Shown here: positions 35,001 to 46,124 of the stretch, one piece after another
Position numbering within the stretch: the first letter of the stretch is position 1
Layout: each line of letters opens with the position of its first letter
Program-made: the position numbers and the translations under genes
The notes under the pieces: model-generated
Told to the model about the DNA's origin: nothing
The model's database searches: none
The model's input: only the letters and a program-made list of their open reading frames with translations
Source: Hemerocallis citrina
Taxonomy: Eukaryota; Streptophyta; Magnoliopsida; Asparagales; Asphodelaceae
Assembly (NCBI GenBank): GCA_017893485.1
Contig: CM030365.1
Location: 31,580,289 to 31,644,288 of the forward strand
Direction of reading: 5' to 3'
Length of the DNA stretch: 64,000 nt

Positions 35001-35545
35001 AGTAGATTAAGTCATGGCGAGGGATTGAACCCTACAAGATGAAGAACAATTAAGTGCTTGCCCTCTGACTTATGTAGTATGGGCTACATAGACTCTGAAC
35101 AAGTGCGCATTTGTGTTATATAACACAAATAATTGCATTAAGGACTAAGTGCACATTCACAACACGACATCAATAGGATAGTCCCTTTTAGCTTTGTTTG
35201 TGAACAACTTTGTGGTTTGCTAAGTATTGGGAATCGTTATACTGTTTCCGGCATAGAGAGGATGGCCGTATATAATATTTCGTTAGTTGAATGAACTGAC
35301 GCACCCACAGTTTTACATGCAGGATCAAGATGCTTGACACAATTGAAGTATACATGTTGCTCAAGATTGATTTAAATGTTGTTTCATGTAAATTATTGTA
35401 AAATCGCTTCCGCTGTGACAATGTAAAAGTATAATGTAACTCTGATGTAAGAAATATTTTATTTCCTTATAAAATTGTACGAAAGAAGTATAAAGATCCT
35501 GTGGAACTTCGAATTCAGTTGTATTTTGGAATTCGGAGTGTTACA
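32076..35545 (+). repeat. 5' LTR of chromovirus A
   Basis: The LTR runs TGTAATACCCTAAAC to GTGTTACA, with TATA box gtataaatac at 32631-32640. The segment from about 32716 onward is repeated at 52905-55730. Two tRNA-like B-box motifs lie at 33786-33796 and 33932-33942. A 3.5-kb LTR is normal for the Tekay/Del clade. Confidence 0.9.
33720..33955 (+). other. Two tRNA-like segments inside the LTR
   Basis: GGTTCGATACT (33786-33796) follows ttggccacttagaccaactg by a tRNA-like distance. GGTTCGAATCC (33932-33942) follows gcggctttggcgcgttggtc. These resemble Pol III B boxes with degraded A boxes. A full cloverleaf with a 7-bp acceptor stem cannot be drawn, so I do not call tRNA genes. Both recur in the 3' LTR at about 53973 and 54121. 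Confidence 0.4.
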
Positions 35546-35548
35546 GAG

Positions 35549-35562
35549 TGGTATCAGAGCCA
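35549..35562 (+). promoter_or_regulatory. Primer binding site of A (tRNA-Met)
   Basis: TGGTATCAGAGCCA lies three bases after the LTR end and matches plant initiator tRNA-Met. Confidence 0.95.
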
Positions 35563-35703
35563 CACTTCTAAATAGTACAAGTTTATAAGGAACGACACCT
35601 TAGAAGTGGACATTTGAGTGTGAGTTAAGTCTAGAGATTTAAATGTAAGTCACTTACATTTGTATTGCTCTATGATTTATGCTTCTTCTTTTCTATCTTT
35701 AAG

Positions 35704-36111
35704 ATGGCAGACCACTTGGACCCAGATGGAGATGACAACTGGCACATTATTGAGGAAGATTACTACCCCGGGCAAGCTGATTCAGACGAGGAAGATCCCG
35801 AAGAAGTGGAAGAGAAATGGCCTGAGTCTCGAGAGATCACTCCACCTCCGGATTCATCTGATGATTCTTCTGAAGAGGAAGAACCAATTCCGGGTAATCC
35901 CACTGTGTCTCTTCAGAGGTAGGTAGAGACTCTACGGGAGAAAGTCGAACTACTAGAGGCTTAGTTGGCGAAGCGCAAGGATGATTTTACAGTTCTCAGT
36001 CATCGTGTTTGGGAACTCGAGAAGAGAAAAAACATGACCGATGTACTGAAGGAGGAAGTGGAAAAACTACGGGGAGAGCTTCGTGAAGCCAAGAGAAACC
36101 GTAGGAGTTAG
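35704..36111 (+). pseudogene. Extra ORF before gag: acidic N-terminus, coiled-coil C-terminus
   Basis: ATG at 35704 opens a frame of 135 codons that ends at TAG 36109-36111 and is interrupted by two in-frame TAGs at 35920 and 35962. Both sit where CAG would fit a Gln-rich helix (LQR*VETLREK, LLEA*LAKRKDD). The first 70 residues are very acidic (EEDPEEVEEKW, DDSSEEEEP). The last 60 form heptad-like Leu/Val/Glu/Lys repeats, a probable coiled coil. I know no domain for it. It lies between the primer site and gag, an unusual place for an ORF in Tekay-type elements, which normally start with gag. Possible roles are an added structural or chromatin-binding partner, or a displaced N-terminus of gag. 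The codon frame stays open apart from the two TAGs, which argues it was once coding. Confidence 0.55.
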
Positions 36112-36243
36112 ACCATTGTATCATCTACTGCTTTCATTTTGATGTCAGAAATGTTTTAAATTCAAATGTATAAAGTTTGAAATTCAATGAAATGGAAATG
36201 TTGACTTAAAAGTTCATGTTTTATACTTCGAATTCAATGGATA

Positions 36244-37215
36244 TTTTGCATCAGAATATTGCTGGAAGACGAGCTCGAAATGGTGAAGATCTGGACTTGG
36301 AAACGGAGCTAGCGAGGGTCTATCAGACACTCAATGCCGTTGCCATGAATCAGAATTAGGGAATGGTGCCTGCGAATCCAGTACCCGAAGCAATCAAACT
36401 CGTGGATCATTTAAACGGATGAAACCACTAGCATTTGAGGGGGAAGTCAGACCCTGACACGGCTGATAATCGGATCCAATAGGTAGAGACTATCTTCGAA
36501 GTCTTGGAGACTCCGGAGGGCAGCAAGGTGAAGTTGGCGACACTGTAATTCGAGAAGGATGTGGCTATATGGTGGCAGTTGGTGAAGCGGACGATGGGAG
36601 ACTTGGTTCTTGGCTGGAAGGAATTCTTGGAGGAATTCCGCAGTCATTATTTTCCCTCAGACGTCCAGGAGAAGAAGGCCATGGAGTTTCTGTCGCTGCA
36701 GCAGGGTGGCATGTCGGTTAGGGATTATGAGACGAGGTTCACTCAGCTCTTAAGGTATGCTCCCAAATTGGTGATGGACGAGGCGAAGAAGGCTCAAAAT
36801 TTCGAGTATAGGTTGAGGCCAAGTTTGAGATCTAGGATGATACCCCTCGGTATTAGGAGGTTTGACAAACTGGTCAAATGAACAGCAGCCACAGAGGCGA
36901 ATATGGAGTAGTTCCACGCTGTTCAGAATCGGAGGAACAACTGGAATGCGAGGAAGAGGACCGCAGTTGCTGGAAATGTCAGGGGACAACCACCGGCTCA
37001 AAAGTTCAAGCCTACGGATGTGAACACTGTTCAAGTGGCAGGAAGACCCGGGAATACTTGGGGTGAGACCTCCGGTGACTTGTTTCAACTGTGGAGAGAC
37101 AGGCCACTACAAGTCTCATTGCCCCAAACTGCAGGATGTAGTCCGTAATGGAGCAACTCAGCAGGCCGGGAAGAAGCCGTACTAGCAGGGGCGAGCATTT
37201 GCCTTGACTGAAGCT
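36244..37215 (+). pseudogene. Gag of chromovirus A
   Basis: The frame shows the retrotrans_gag domain at about 36550-36880 (WWQLVKRTMGDL, WKEFLEEFRSHYF, EKKAMEFLSLQQGGMSV, LLRYAPKLVMDEAKKAQ). The zinc knuckle CFNCGETGHYKSHC is at 37081-37122, and an [11 protein letters not shown] tail leads to the protease. Gag forms the particle and binds RNA. In-frame stops at 36357, 36480, 36547, 36879, 36909 and 37183 are each one C-to-T change from a sense codon that fits the motif. A frame change lies between the domain and the knuckle. Confidence 0.9.
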
Positions 37216-37216
37216 G

Positions 37217-40200
37217 ATGCTGATGAGGTGGATCACGTCATCACTGGTACGAGGGAGGATGTTTAGGAATGTTTTCTGTTGTCTCTTTTCCCGTAAATTA
37301 GTGTACTGTTATATGATGAGTGTGCGTTATGTAACAGGAGGACATACTTTGAATGAAAAGAAAGCTATTGTTTTGTTCGATACTAGATCCTCTCATACTT
37401 TTGTATCACCTAAATTTGCTAAAGTTCTGGGAGTCGAACCGAAGATATTTCCAAGCAAGGTTTTAGCAGTATCTAGTCTGTCAGGGGAGACTCTAATCAC
37501 TGATCGATACTATATGGACTGCGAGAACGTGATTGGAGATCGAATTTTTGGGATCGATCTGATCGAGCTGAATGTTTTGGGAGTCGATGTTATCATTTGT
37601 ATTGATTGGATGTCGGTGTACAGTGCGAGCACCGAGTGCAAGACCAAGACAGTAACAGTGAAGGCTCCAGGTGGATCTGAAGTCACTTTCCAAGGGAAAA
37701 GAAGAAGTTCTAGTCTGGTTGCAGCTATCTGCAAGAAGGATGTTCCTGTAGAGGTGCAGCAGATTCTTGTAGTTCAGGATTATCCGACTGTGTTCTTGGA
37801 AGATTTGCCTAGGTTACCCCCGAATCGTGATGTGGAGTTCATCATCACTATTCAGCCAGGGAGTGCACCTATTTCTAAGACACCGTACAGGATGGCGCCT
37901 GTGGAGCATGATGCGATCAAACAGCTGATTGAGGAACTATTGGATAAGGGCTTTATTCAACCGAGTGCGTCACCTTGGGGAGCGCCGGTGCTTTTGGTAA
38001 AGAAGAAGGATGGTTCGATGAGGATGTGCATCGATTATCGAGAGCTGAATAAGGTTACTGTTCAGAATAAATATCCGATTCCACGAATTGATGACTTGTT
38101 CGATCGTCTACAAGGAGCATCTTTTTCTCCAAAATAGATCTTCGATCAGGATATCATCAAGTTCGAGTGAAAATTGAAGTTGTGCATAAGACTGCGTTCA
38201 GAACTCGACACGGGCATTATGAATTCTTAGTTATGCCGTTTGGAGTGACGAATGCACCTGCAATTTTTATGGATATGATGAACAAAGTTCTAAGGCCATT
38301 TATTGACTCTTTCGTCGTGGTGTTTATCGACGATATCCTTGTGCACTCTAAGTCGGAGGAGGAGCACACAGAGCATCTGGCAGCAGTTTTGAGGAAGCTT
38401 CAGGAGCATGGGTTGTATGCCAAGTTATCCAAGTGGAATTTCTGAAAATCCGAGGTGGCATTCCTAGGTCACATCCTTTCTAAGAAGGGAGTGGCAACTG
38501 ATCCGCAGAAGATAGAGGCAGTGAAGGATTGGGTAAGGCCTACTACAGTGAAGAAAAGCAGGAGTTTTCTTGGGTTAACTGGATACTACAGGAGGTTCAT
38601 TCAGGGCTATGCTCAGATAGTCGTGCCGCTCACTGGTCTGACCAAGAAGAATGTAAACTTCAAGTTGACTGAACAGTGTGAGGCAAGCTTTCAGGAGTTG
38701 AAAGATAGGCTAACTACTGCTCCTATTTTATCTTTGCCTAGAGCAGGTGTTGAGTATGATGTCTACAGTGATGCTTCACTTTGTAGGCTTGATTGTGTCC
38801 TAATGCAAGAAGAAAAGTAATCGCTTGTGGGTCTAGGCAACTAAGATCGCATGAGAAGAACTATCCGACTCATGATCTAGAGTTGGCTGCGATTATCTTC
38901 GCCTTAAAGCAATGGAGACACTATGTGTATGGTGAGAAGCTGAACATGTACACAGACCATAAAAGCTTGACATGCATCTATCAGCAGAAGGATCTGAACC
39001 TGAGGCAAAGGAGATGGCTGGAGGTACTTGAGGACATTCGTCCAGAGATTAAGTATCATTCTAGGAAGGCTAATTTTGTTGCTGATGCACTTAGCCGCAA
39101 GAACAGTCTGGCGAGTTTGATTACAACTCAGAGGCAGCTGGCAGAGGAGTTAGATCGGGCTGGAATTGAAGTTGTTCTGCAACGATTGGGATCATCTTTA
39201 GCTCAGTTGAGGCTTCAACCGACGCTGAATGAAAGGATTATTGCAAGTCAGAAGGAAGATGCAGAGATTCAGAGGATGAAGGAGCAGGTTGGTGCTGGCA
39301 AGTTGCCCGGATTTCAGATCAGGGATGAAGTGCTGTGGTTTGGAGAGAGGCTGTGTGTTCTGGATCAGTCGGACTTAAAAGAAAGTATTCTTCAGGAGGC
39401 ACATGCTACTCTTTTGTCAGTACATCCCGAGAGTACCAAGGTGTACAAGGACATTAAACAGCATTTCTGGTGGTCAGGTTTGAAGCGGGAGGTGGCCGAA
39501 TTTGTGTCGAGGTGTGAGGTTTGTCAGCAAGTCAAAGCCGAGAATCAGAAACCCGGAAGTCTATTGCAACCGTTATCTATTCCGGAATGGAAGTGGGATA
39601 ACATCAGTATGGATTTCATCACGGGTTTTCCTAAGAGTTCTAAAGGCAATGATGCGATTTGGGTCATAGTCGATCGACTAACCAAGTCCGCTCACTTCTT
39701 GGCGATGAAACTCACTACTTCGATGGACAAGTTGGCTGAGATGTATGTTGGTGAGATCTTCAGGCTTCATGGTGTTCCGTTGACCATTGTGTCTGATCAA
39801 GATGCGCAGTTTATTTCGCATTTCTGGAGAAGTCTTCAGACAGCTTTGGATACCAAGACAGATTTCAGCACTGCTTTTCATCTCTAGACCGATGGGCAGA
39901 TCGAGAGAGTCAACTATATTCTTGAGGACATGCTTCGGTGTTGTGCACTAGACTTTGGAGGCAGATGGGAAAGGCATTTACCTTTGGTGGAGTTCGCCTA
40001 CAACAACAGTTTTCAGACTAGCATTGGGATGGCACCGTACGAAGCTTTGTATAGCAGGAAGTGCAGGACGCCTGTCTGTTGGTTCGAAGTTGGGGAGTGT
40101 CAAATATTTTCGCCTGAGATTGTGCAACAGACCTCTGAAAAGATTGATCTGATCAGCAAGAGGTTGGTGGATGCTCAGAGTAGGTAGAAGAGCTATGTAG

Positions 40201-40649
40201 ACAACCGGAGGAGGGATCTTGAGTTTGAGGTTGGTGACTTTGTCTTTCTGAAGGTATCGCTCAGCAAAGGCGTGATCCGATTCGGCAAGGGTGGAAAGTT
40301 AGCCCCGAGGTTCATAGGCCCGTATAAGATATTGAAAAGGTTCGGAAAAACTACTTACCGGCTTGAGTTACCGGAATTGTTGTCTCAGGTGCACAATGTC
40401 TTTCATGTGGCTATGCTGAGAGGGTACATTCCAGATCCAAGTCATCATTTGCCCGAAGTGCCAGAGGGTTTGCAGTTGGATCTGAGTTACATTGAGCTTC
40501 CAGTTAAGATTGTTGATCGTCGGAAAAAAGTCTTAAGGAATAAGACGATACCGATGATCAAGGTAGTTTGGAGAAACCAGTTGGTTGAAGAGGCTACTTG
40601 GGAATCTGAGGACAGGATGATGAAGGATCATCCTGAGCTCTTTGTTTGA
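37217..40649 (+). pseudogene. Pol of chromovirus A: protease, RT, RNase H, integrase, chromodomain
   Basis: Protease: [13 protein letters not shown] at about 37371, where family members have D-S/T-G; here Gly is Arg. [33 protein letters not shown], then [14 protein letters not shown] at 38315, with FIDD at the catalytic YVDD position. RNase H: DVYSDASL at about 38760 and YPTHDLELAAIIFALK. Integrase: an H2C2 zinc finger (about 39420-39530), DFITGFPKS, IVSDQDAQF, and TDGQIERVN at 39889, which together give the D-D-E triad. Last is a chromodomain-like tail (VDRRKKVLRNKTIPMIKVVW...EATWE) at about 40505-40640. That tail typically steers integration to marked chromatin. Frameshifts near 38130 and 38800 and stops at 38443, 39885 and 40185 inactivate it. 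Confidence 0.95.
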
Positions 40650-40689
40650 TTATATTTTCTTATTGTGTTTTGTTTTCTCACTCTTTAAT
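40650..40689. other. Short tail after pol without polypurine tract
   Basis: The 40 bp between the pol stop and LTR B are T-rich and hold no purine tract. LTR B is therefore unlikely to be A's own 3' LTR, and its sequence also differs from A's. The bases ttaat (40685-40689) could be a target duplication whose partner is lost. Confidence 0.5.
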
Positions 40690-41764
40690 TGTAATATCCC
40701 GTACGAATATTACCTTATATAAATTATTATTTTATTATTATTTTATTATTATTTTGTTTTAATTCCAAAATTGAAATATTTTGGTGATTTTCGCCCGGTT
40801 TGTTCATAAACATTGTCTGTACAAATATACCGGTCTGTGTACATCGGTAGTGTATCGAATTGGTACCGTAATCTTCCGAATTGATAATAAAATTTATTTT
40901 ATTATTATTTTCAAAATTAAATTATTTATACGAATTTTATGAAGATTTCTTGGTATACACATATATATACATACGTATACAGATACGTACATTTGTATTG
41001 TACTAAATTAGTACATTGTACAAAATGTGTAGTGTGTACTCTTGGACAAGGTACTTATCCTTGGCATGGCAAATTAAGTTGATTTTTAGGGTTTTTAGGA
41101 GGCCTAAACTAGGGTTTAGTATGCATGAGAAGATTAAGGAGTGATCTTCTAGAAACCTTATCTTTTCCACCATGCCTCCACCTCACCCTACACCCATACC
41201 TCCACCTCATCCCTACCTCCCTTAGAGTCATGGCCAGCCTCCATTCCTCTAGGGGGTTTTGTGCAATTGTTGAGTGCAATTTTGCACTCTCCACCCTCTC
41301 CTCCACCTATAAATACCCCCTCCCTTCATTACTTGTCTCATTTTACAAAGACAAAGAAAGAAAGGAAAGGAAAAAAGAAAGAGAGAAAGACTAATAGGAG
41401 AGTTTTCTTTTGTAGGTTCTTAGAAGTTTTCATAGGAGCTTAGGGGAAGGAGAAGGTGTGCTAGCAAGTCCTTCCATCAAGGGAAAGTTTAAGGTGGGGG
41501 TTCTCCACTTGCTTTTGTTTGTTTGAGTTTGTTGTTTTGGTTCTTTCTTCTTCTTATCTTCCTTGGTTTTGTTTTCTTTTGTTCTTTTGGGAAGGTTGTT
41601 CTTGTGATGTTGTTGGGTGTTGTTTTGTTGTATATGTTGTAGCTCTGGTTTGGTAAAAAGAAATAACCACATATATGGAAAAGAATAATGGAACCCTTAT
41701 GGAACACATAAAGATTGAATCTTTGTAGTAGTAATTGTTGTTCTTGTTGTTGTTGTTGGACAAA

Positions 41765-41885
41765 ATACATAAGCATATGGACTTTGTGTATACACCCATT
41801 TTTGGGTTGTAGGACTTGATATTGGACTCATACATAAGCATATGGACCTTGTGTATACACCCATTTTGGGTTGTAGAACATACAA
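41765..41885. repeat. Direct repeat, two copies of about 62 bp
   Basis: acataagcatatggac, tgtgtatacacccatttt and gggttgtag recur in order at about 41767-41813 and 41832-41878. Confidence 0.85.
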
Positions 41886-42374
41886 CTTGAATTTTTGGAC
41901 TAGAGAGTATGCATATGAATGGTTGAACCAAATTGAAGACTCTTTACATTATTTTATTTTGCTAATTCCATTTATTAATCTTATGTAAAAAGAACCCATT
42001 TTGGATGCTAATTCTAGTGTAGTATGAAAAAGAAACTAATTTAAGTTATTAGTTGTAGAATGTTAAAAAGATTTCTTTTATGTTTGACTAAGTAATAATA
42101 AATGTTATGCTTAAATAGGTAAAAATAGATGCTTGTGCTCAAGTATAAGTAAGTAGTAGTAAATGTTATACTAAATAATAAATAAAGGTTATGTTGAAGT
42201 AGTAAATGGATATTTTGTGTAGATGTATAGTAGTAACCCATGCTCCCATTGTAGTAGATATCCATAGTTATAGGTTGATGTTGATGTTGTGTTTATATTT
42301 TGTAGAAGGGTTGTACATCCATGCTTAAGTATTGATAAAAGACCCATGCTTGTGTTATTTTCCATGCTTGAAGT

Positions 42375-42660
42375 AAGTATCATGTTTATAGGGTTGTAGG
42401 AAAATTGTATACCATGTTAGATTAATATTCATGCTTGGTTAGTAGATGTTCATGCTTAAATGTTATTCATGCTTAAGTTAGTAGATGTTCATGCGTAAAT
42501 GTTATTCATGCTTAAGTTAGTAGATGTTCATGCTTAAAATGTTATTCATGCTTAAGTTAGTAGATGTTCATGCTTAATGATATTCATACTTAGTAGATAT
42601 TCTTGCTTAAATAATATTCATGCTTAAGATAGTAGACATTCATGCTTAAGTAATGTTGAA
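42375..42660. repeat. CATGCTTAA-based short tandem array
   Basis: attcatgcttaagttagtag and atgttcatgcttaa alternate with a period of about 50 bp in at least four units. The 9-mer catgcttaa then recurs irregularly to about 43800. Confidence 0.9.
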
Positions 42661-42744
42661 ATAGTAATAGACCTTCTTGCTTAAAACTATAATAGAAACC
42701 CATGCTTAAAGTAGCAAATCCATGCTATTTTGTTGTAAGTTAAA

Positions 42745-43285
42745 GTAGGAAAGTTTTATACCATGCTTGGATCATTGTAGAAAAAATATATACCATGTTT
42801 AGAATATGGTAGGAAAGTCTTATACCATGCTTGATTCATTGTAGGAAAAATATATACCATATTTAGATTATGGTAGGAAAGTCTTATACCATGCTTGGAT
42901 CATTGTAGGAAAAATAAATACCATGTTTAGAATATAGTAGGAAAGTCTTATACCATGCTTGGTTCATTGTAGGAAAAATATATACCATGTTTAGATTATG
43001 GTTGGAAAGTCTTATACCATGCTTGGATCACTGTAGGAAAAATAAATACCATGTTTAGAATATGGTAGGAAAGTCTTATACCATGCTTGGATCATTGTAG
43101 GAAAAATAAATACCATGTTTAGATTGTGGTAGGGAAGTCTTATACCATGCTTGGATCATTGTAGGAAAAATAAATACCATGTTTAAATTGTGGTAGGGAA
43201 GTTTTATATCATGCTTGGATCATTGTAGGAAAAAAATATATACCATGTTTAGATTATGGTAGGAAACTCTTAAACCATGCTTGTT
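42745..43285. repeat. About 64-bp tandem array, eight copies
   Basis: The unit contains ataccatgcttggatcattg, taggaaaaata(a/t)ataccatg, and tttaga.tatggtaggaaag. Copies start near 42760, 42824, 42888 and 42953 and continue to about 43270, differing by a few substitutions. Confidence 0.95.
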
Positions 43286-44389
43286 GTGTATATGTTGTAG
43301 GAAATTCATTCTTAAAGTATACACCATGTTGTAGGTTAATGGAACCATGCTTATGATGTGTACCATGTTGAGGGTTAATGTAGAAAGGAACCATGCTTAC
43401 GTTGTACACATGTTGTAAGGGACCCATGCTTAAAGAAATGACCCATGCTTAAGGATGTGGTAGATAGCTCATGCTTAAAAGTGTAGTAAATATCCATGGC
43501 AAAGTAAATGGATATTCATGTTAAGCTAACAAGCATGCTTAAGTTGTGGTAACCATTCATGCTTAAGTTATAACTTATGCTTGAATTATAGTAAAGCTTC
43601 ATGTTTAGATTATAGTAATTATTCATGCTTAAGCTTGTTATAAGTGCATGCTTAAATCGTATTCATACTTAAGATTGTTGTGGGTTGATTACTATGTTAT
43701 ATACCATGATTGGATTGTTGTGAGTTGATGGTTATGTTATATACCATGATTAGTTGTTGTAGGTTGATGCTTACAATTGTATACCATGCTTAAATTGCTA
43801 TAGGTTAAGTAATAGGAAAGAATCATGTTGTAATTGTAGTGATAACTACCTTGTTGTAGTTAATGTTAGTAAGAAGCCCATACATGCTTGAAGGGTATAG
43901 TGTAGCATCCTAGTTAAATATTGAAGCAAACATATGTTCTATGTTATTCTAGTCAACTTCAAAAAGAAACCCATGGGACTAGTACCGCGATAGCTCTAGC
44001 TCAATTGACAAAAGAACCCATGCATTTAGTTCTAGGGGATTCTAGCTCAATCTTGAGAAAGAACCCAAGAGTCTAGTTGCATGTAGCTCTAGTTCAATTG
44101 GGAAAAGAACCCATGGGCTCTAGTTGTGTGAGGTCCTAATTGAAATTGGACCATATCATGGGAACATTCCTCATCCTTATGGGTAATAAGGATTGGAAAG
44201 ATCATTAAGTAATAGTTAGTTCGATAAAGGTTATTATGTCGCTTTCGGGCTTCTCATTGGTAGAATACTTATCTCAGACTGTTAGTAGATTCTTCTCTTG
44301 CTTCTAATTATAGAAGATCGAGTTGCTAGTAAGCACATTTGGTTGCTTATAGGTTTGATTACCTGTATGGTTGTTTGCATATGGTTGTA

Positions 44390-44517
44390 CTCGTACGTGG
44401 CTCGACTGGGCCGTATGTAGCTGTGGGTCTCATACGTAGATAACAACGTACATGCCAGCCAGATAAGCCGTGTATGAGACCAACAGCTACGCACGGGCCG
44501 GTCGAGCCGCGTACGAG
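44390..44517. repeat. Large imperfect palindrome (47-bp arms)
   Basis: The arm 44390-44436 (ctcgtacgtggctcgactgg...ctcatacg) pairs with 44471-44517 with about seven mismatches and a 34-nt spacer. The motif ctcgta(c/t)g recurs around it (44554-44600). Confidence 0.85.
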
Positions 44518-45475
44518 TAACAACCTACATACGAGAACCGCTTGGCTCATAGGTAGTGGTTGGTTCATACGTAGCTTATTGGCTCGTATGTGGTTAGTTT
44601 ACTTGTGTATAGCATGTTAGCTAGTACGCAGTTGTTATGCTCATCTAGGGCGATATTATTACCCTGGGGGCTATCGACCATCAAGACATATGTTTTTCTT
44701 ACTCCCAAGGGACTGTGGACGAGTCACTTCTTGTGTACCGTCAGATCTTAACCGGTGTAGGTTGATCGCGGACCGGAGTATAGACGGAATCCAAGTTCTG
44801 GGTAGTGGCATGCGGGTATGTTCGTATTGCCGGGGTCTTGGATCGATAGGCCATGAATCAGATCCTTAGGGATTCTGGTAAGTCTAGGATGAGCAGCCTA
44901 GTAGAGTTGTCTTGCGAAGTCTAATTTAAGACCTAGCATGTTGTGTTTATAATATTGTCATCCCTAGGATTGTTCAGGATTAGTGACATCATTAGGATAG
45001 TGACTTATAAAGATCATTTACTTAAACCTTTTGCCGGAAAGAGAGGAGTTGGTTGTAGGGGACCCCTTACGACCAACTCGTCCTTTGGGGAAGACCTTAG
45101 GTGGTGTTATTCGGTTGTACCTTCCCCTCAAAGAGATACATACGGTGCCTTCTCACGAGTTGGGAACACGGGTTGCGTATCTCACACTGTTAATTCCTGA
45201 AGTGCCATGATAAGGCGGGCGGAGCTAGGGCGATGGACCCCGAAACTTCGTCGGATCCTATGCCGGGGAAGCGAACAGGCCATAGATTGCAGTCTATGAG
45301 TTAGGGGGCCACAGGGGATGCTTCGAGCTAACCTGTGTTGCGGTAACCCCGAGGGTTCGTCTGGTTTTTGAGTGAAGTTCGGTTAGCCGGGTAGTAGTGG
45401 CAAACATAGACACCATGAGCGGACTGCATTAGTGGGACTTGACCACGTCTACAACCTCATCAGTCACGTTGTATC
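44518..45475. other. GC-richer distal part of LTR B
   Basis: No gene is seen. Short plus and minus frames have no family. The texture (accggtgtaggttgatcgcg, ggcgggcggagctaggg) resembles the GC-richer R/U5 regions of long chromovirus LTRs. Confidence 0.4.
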
Positions 45476-46104
45476 TGTTGGGAACAGGTTGTGTACAATT
45501 AGAAATGCATAACGCGCTAAATCTGGTGTGGGGGAAAACAGATAGTATTTGTGGATTCTTAGGAAAACTGAATAGCAAACCTGTTACCTGTTCCGCCGGA
45601 GTTTGACGCTGGCTCCTGCCGTACACCTGCAAAAAGTGCGAGACACCGGGGTTGTTCCCAGCGACGCGCTCTCCGACGCTCAAGTCAGTAATCAGGAATG
45701 ATTATAGAGAGCGCAAAAACTGGTAAAAGATTGATTACCTCTTATTAGAGATGGATGGGGGGTATTTATAGGCGCCGCTGGGATCAGATTAGGAATGTAA
45801 TCCCCCTGTGGTTAGATAAGGAATGTAATCCCTAATCCCCTGTGAAGGGATAGATATGAATCAGGGCCGTTGATTAGGATTTAATCAGAAACCCTAATTC
45901 TATCCCTTCTGGACCGGGTTTGCTGCGGGTTGAAATCTGCACCCAGTTGAGGTGGATCCGTTCGCAGGTAAGTGGTTCTTCGAGGAAGAGAACCAGTACC
46001 CGCTTCAGACCTGTTGGTAGGTAAAATTACCGTTTTACCCCTGGGTTTCAAGATTCGTGCCCGATTTGGACGGTTCCGATTTAATCCCATTTTTAGCCAT
46101 ATCA
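45476..46104 (-). repeat. 3' LTR of Tat-like element D
   Basis: On the minus strand it starts TGATATGGCTAAAAATGGG and ends TTCCCAACA, 629 bp. TATA CCTATAAATACC lies at plus 45761-45771, followed by the gcgctctc and gagcgtcggagagcgcgtcg leader texture of Tat/Ogre-lineage LTRs. Directly outside on the plus strand, gtatc (45471-45475) could be one half of a target duplication. Confidence 0.65.
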
Positions 46105-46124
46105 CGAGCCCCCTACTCCTAAAG
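46105..46124 (-). promoter_or_regulatory. Polypurine tract of D
   Basis: On the minus strand AGGAGTAGGGGGCTCG abuts the LTR start. This fixes the orientation of D as minus and marks the LTR as its 3' copy. Confidence 0.65.

Larger units (their letters stand above)
40690..45475 (+). repeat. LTR B (partial, about 4.8 kb), interrupted by element D
   Basis: It starts TGTAATATCCCGTACG, with TATA ctataaata at 41308-41316 about 620 bp in, followed by an A/G-rich leader. It does not align with LTR A. It continues through several tandem arrays (41.78-43.3 kb), a large palindrome at 44390-44517 and a GC-richer end, and is cut at 45475 by the LTR of D. No other end is present in the window. Its starting motif places it among the long chromovirus LTRs seen here. 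Confidence 0.6.

Noticed and set aside
42375..43285. CRISPR-like regular array
   Set aside because: The units are contiguous repeats without unique spacers, in a plant LTR.
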